NCBI GenBank assembly: GCA_034436045.1
Contig: DAOTVZ010000337.1
Span: 1 to 6,062, forward strand
Length of the DNA stretch: 6,062 bases
From: H111-94 sp034436045
Lineage (GTDB): Bacteria > Chloroflexota > Ktedonobacteria > Ktedonobacterales > Ktedonobacteraceae
Direction: 5' to 3'
In this document: positions 5,067 through 6,062 of the stretch, piece after piece
Numbering within the stretch: position 1 is the stretch's first letter
Layout: each line of letters begins with the position of its first letter
The notes under the pieces: generated by a model
Seen by the model: the letters and a program-made list of their open reading frames with translations, nothing else
What the model was told of the DNA's origin: nothing
Databases searched by the model: none
Position numbers and translations under genes: made by a program

Positions 5067-5930
5067 TCAGATCATATAGCTGTAATAATCATAGCGTGAT
5101 ATTTCATGAAAACCACATGAATGATACAGCGCCAGCGCGCTCTCATTCTTGACTTCAACCTCTAAAGCCACGTCGCGCAGACCCATCGCGTAGACTTCCT
5201 GCACGGCACGCACCAGCATCTGTCGTCCATAGCCTTTGTGCTGGTACTCTGGCAGCACACCGAAGCCATAGATGAAGGCTTCCTGCTCATCGAACCACAC
5301 CTCTATCTTACCAATATACACGTCATTGAGCAGAGCAACATAGGAGCGACGCGACGAATCTCCAAAATCGTAGCTGGCTACGTCTTCATCAATCTCAAAA
5401 GCCGTCGCGGTGATATGTGCCAGAATGGCTCTCTCATCCGGTCGCGCCGGGCGGAATTCGAGGTTTGGAGCAAAAGACGTGGAAGTGCGTAGCTCACTCA
5501 ACACCATGCGATACTCCGAGTGGTGGTAGTGCGCTGACAACGCCGTCACAAATGCCAGTCCGCTCCTTGCATTCTGTTCAACAATCAGAAAGAGCTTTTT
5601 TACCCCGCGCCAACGGCACTCCTCACTGGCCTGACGCAGCAGCATACTAAAAATACCTTGCCGACGATAATCGGGATGTACCATGCCGCTTATTTCGGCC
5701 TCATGTGAATTAAACACATAAATGGCAAGATAGCCGACTAGCCGTCCTTGCTGATAGTAAAACAGATCATTCATCTCATCGGATGAGCGGCTCCGCAGTA
5801 TACTCCAGTTTAGTTTGATGTCCAGCCCCTCACAGGTGTTGCAAATGTGGGCCAGATGCTCAATCTCCACCAGGTCTGCCGCCGTCAGTCCCTGTCTTTT
5901 TATCAATCCCTGTCTCTGCTCTTCAATCAT
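5067..5930 (-). CDS. GNAT-family N-acetyltransferase with two tandem GNAT domains
   Basis: A complete 287-residue protein with two GNAT folds in tandem, about residues 10-150 and 157-287. GNAT enzymes transfer an acyl group from acyl-CoA to an amine; the acceptor here is unknown. The first domain has DIKLNW (37-42), FYYQQGRLVGYLAIY (57-71) and MVHPDYRRQGIFSMLL (83-98), where the second Gly/Ala of the R/Q-x-x-G-x-G/A acetyl-CoA loop is Phe94. The second domain has a canonical loop in LPEYQHKGYGRQML (226-239) and a motif B of NESALALYHSCGF (262-274). The second domain is therefore the likelier acetyl-CoA binder. A TTG at 6026 would add 32 residues, but ATG at 5930 has AAGGGG 4 nt upstream and begins just before the conserved N-terminal helix. 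It lies upstream of the DA1-like gene on the same strand, 88 nt from its preferred start; co-transcription is possible. Confidence 0.9.
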   Translation of the reverse strand: MIEEQRQGLIKRQGLTAADLVEIEHLAHICNTCEGLDIKLNWSILRSRSSDEMNDLFYYQQGRLVGYLAIYVFNSHEAEISGMVHPDYRRQGIFSMLLRQASEECRWRGVKKLFLIVEQNARSGLAFVTALSAHYHHSEYRMVLSELRTSTSFAPNLEFRPARPDERAILAHITATAFEIDEDVASYDFGDSSRRSYVALLNDVYIGKIEVWFDEQEAFIYGFGVLPEYQHKGYGRQMLVRAVQEVYAMGLRDVALEVEVKNESALALYHSCGFHEISRYDYYSYMI

Positions 5931-5973
5931 CGTGCCCCTTACATAACAAGTAACCACAAAGGTAAACAGCAGT

Positions 5974-5988
5974 TGATATATTACATCA
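5974..5988. promoter_or_regulatory. 15-nt imperfect palindrome, possible operator of the acetyltransferase gene
   Basis: TGATATATTACATCA reads nearly the same on both strands, with one mismatched pair and a one-base centre. It lies 44 nt before the acetyltransferase start codon and just downstream of the candidate -10 box, about +6 to +20 relative to the predicted transcription start, where a repressor could block elongation. No regulator gene for it is recognised in the window. The arms are AT-rich, so chance is possible. Confidence 0.25.
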
Positions 5989-6000
5989 CATCCACCTGCG

Positions 6001-6030
6001 ATTGTATAGAACTTACAGCCAGACAAGCAA
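6001..6030 (-). promoter_or_regulatory. Candidate sigma70-type promoter of the acetyltransferase gene
   Basis: On the minus strand TTGCTT (6030-6025) is followed after 18 bp by TACAAT (6006-6001), five of six matches to the -10 consensus. The -35 box keeps only the TTG core. This would give a leader of roughly 60 nt before the ATG at 5930. It is the best hexamer pair in the 132-base upstream region, but it is not a strong match. Confidence 0.4.
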
Positions 6031-6062
6031 TATATCTTCTATCATTACCTCTTCAGTCTTCT

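Noticed and set aside
4712..5152. Plus-strand open frame of 146 codons opposite the LIM region and the end of the acetyltransferase.
   Set aside because: It is antisense to the Cys/His-rich LIM coding region; its composition is explained by the opposite strand.
5931..6026. N-terminal extension of the acetyltransferase from a TTG at 6026.
   Set aside because: The extension overlaps the candidate promoter and palindrome, and the ATG at 5930 has a strong AAGGGG ribosome binding site.
6013..6062. Minus-strand open frame from the window edge ending at TAA (6013-6015), possibly the tail of an upstream gene.
   Set aside because: Only about 15 codons are visible, with no recognisable motif; it overlaps the candidate promoter and cannot be told from chance.

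Overview
The window suggests a chromosomal segment of a moderate-GC bacterium. The best guess is Chloroflexota, class Ktedonobacteria. This rests on the combination of an F420-dependent PPOX-fold oxidoreductase, a tandem-GNAT acetyltransferase, a PaiB-type FMN-binding protein and a bacterial LIM-plus-DA1 protein, and on general recall of such genomes; no sequence search was possible. No tRNA, rRNA, CRISPR array or transposase was seen.

Left part (about 1-1581, minus strand): an AT-richer two-gene unit. A PRPP-binding-type phosphoribosyltransferase homologue (PRTase-CE-like) is followed 46 nt downstream by a NADAR-family protein that runs off the left edge. NADAR proteins remove ADP-ribose from nucleic acid bases or act on related ribose conjugates. 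PRTase-CE-type proteins are known from predicted prokaryotic conflict systems. The pair reads as a candidate nucleotide- or ADP-ribose-based defence module and is the most interesting part of the window.

Middle: an AT-rich divergent spacer (1582-1687) separates the module from the only plus-strand gene, an F420-dependent PPOX-class oxidoreductase (1688-2143). It converges, with only 2 bp between stop codons, on a 57-residue minus-strand gene for a single-pass membrane peptide that is too short for ordinary ORF thresholds.

Right part (2467-5930, minus strand): in transcription order, a tandem GNAT acetyltransferase, a LIM-domain DA1-like zinc metallopeptidase, a PaiB-like FMN-binding protein and an alpha/beta hydrolase. 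The last two are 30 nt apart and probably co-transcribed. The other gaps (about 88 and 127 nt) hold a small GC-rich hairpin and no clear terminator, so read-through is possible but unproven. Two hairpins follow the hydrolase stop codon and may end the transcript. A plausible promoter with a palindrome just downstream lies in front of the acetyltransferase. These right-hand genes look like ordinary accessory or detoxification functions; no single pathway ties them together from sequence alone.
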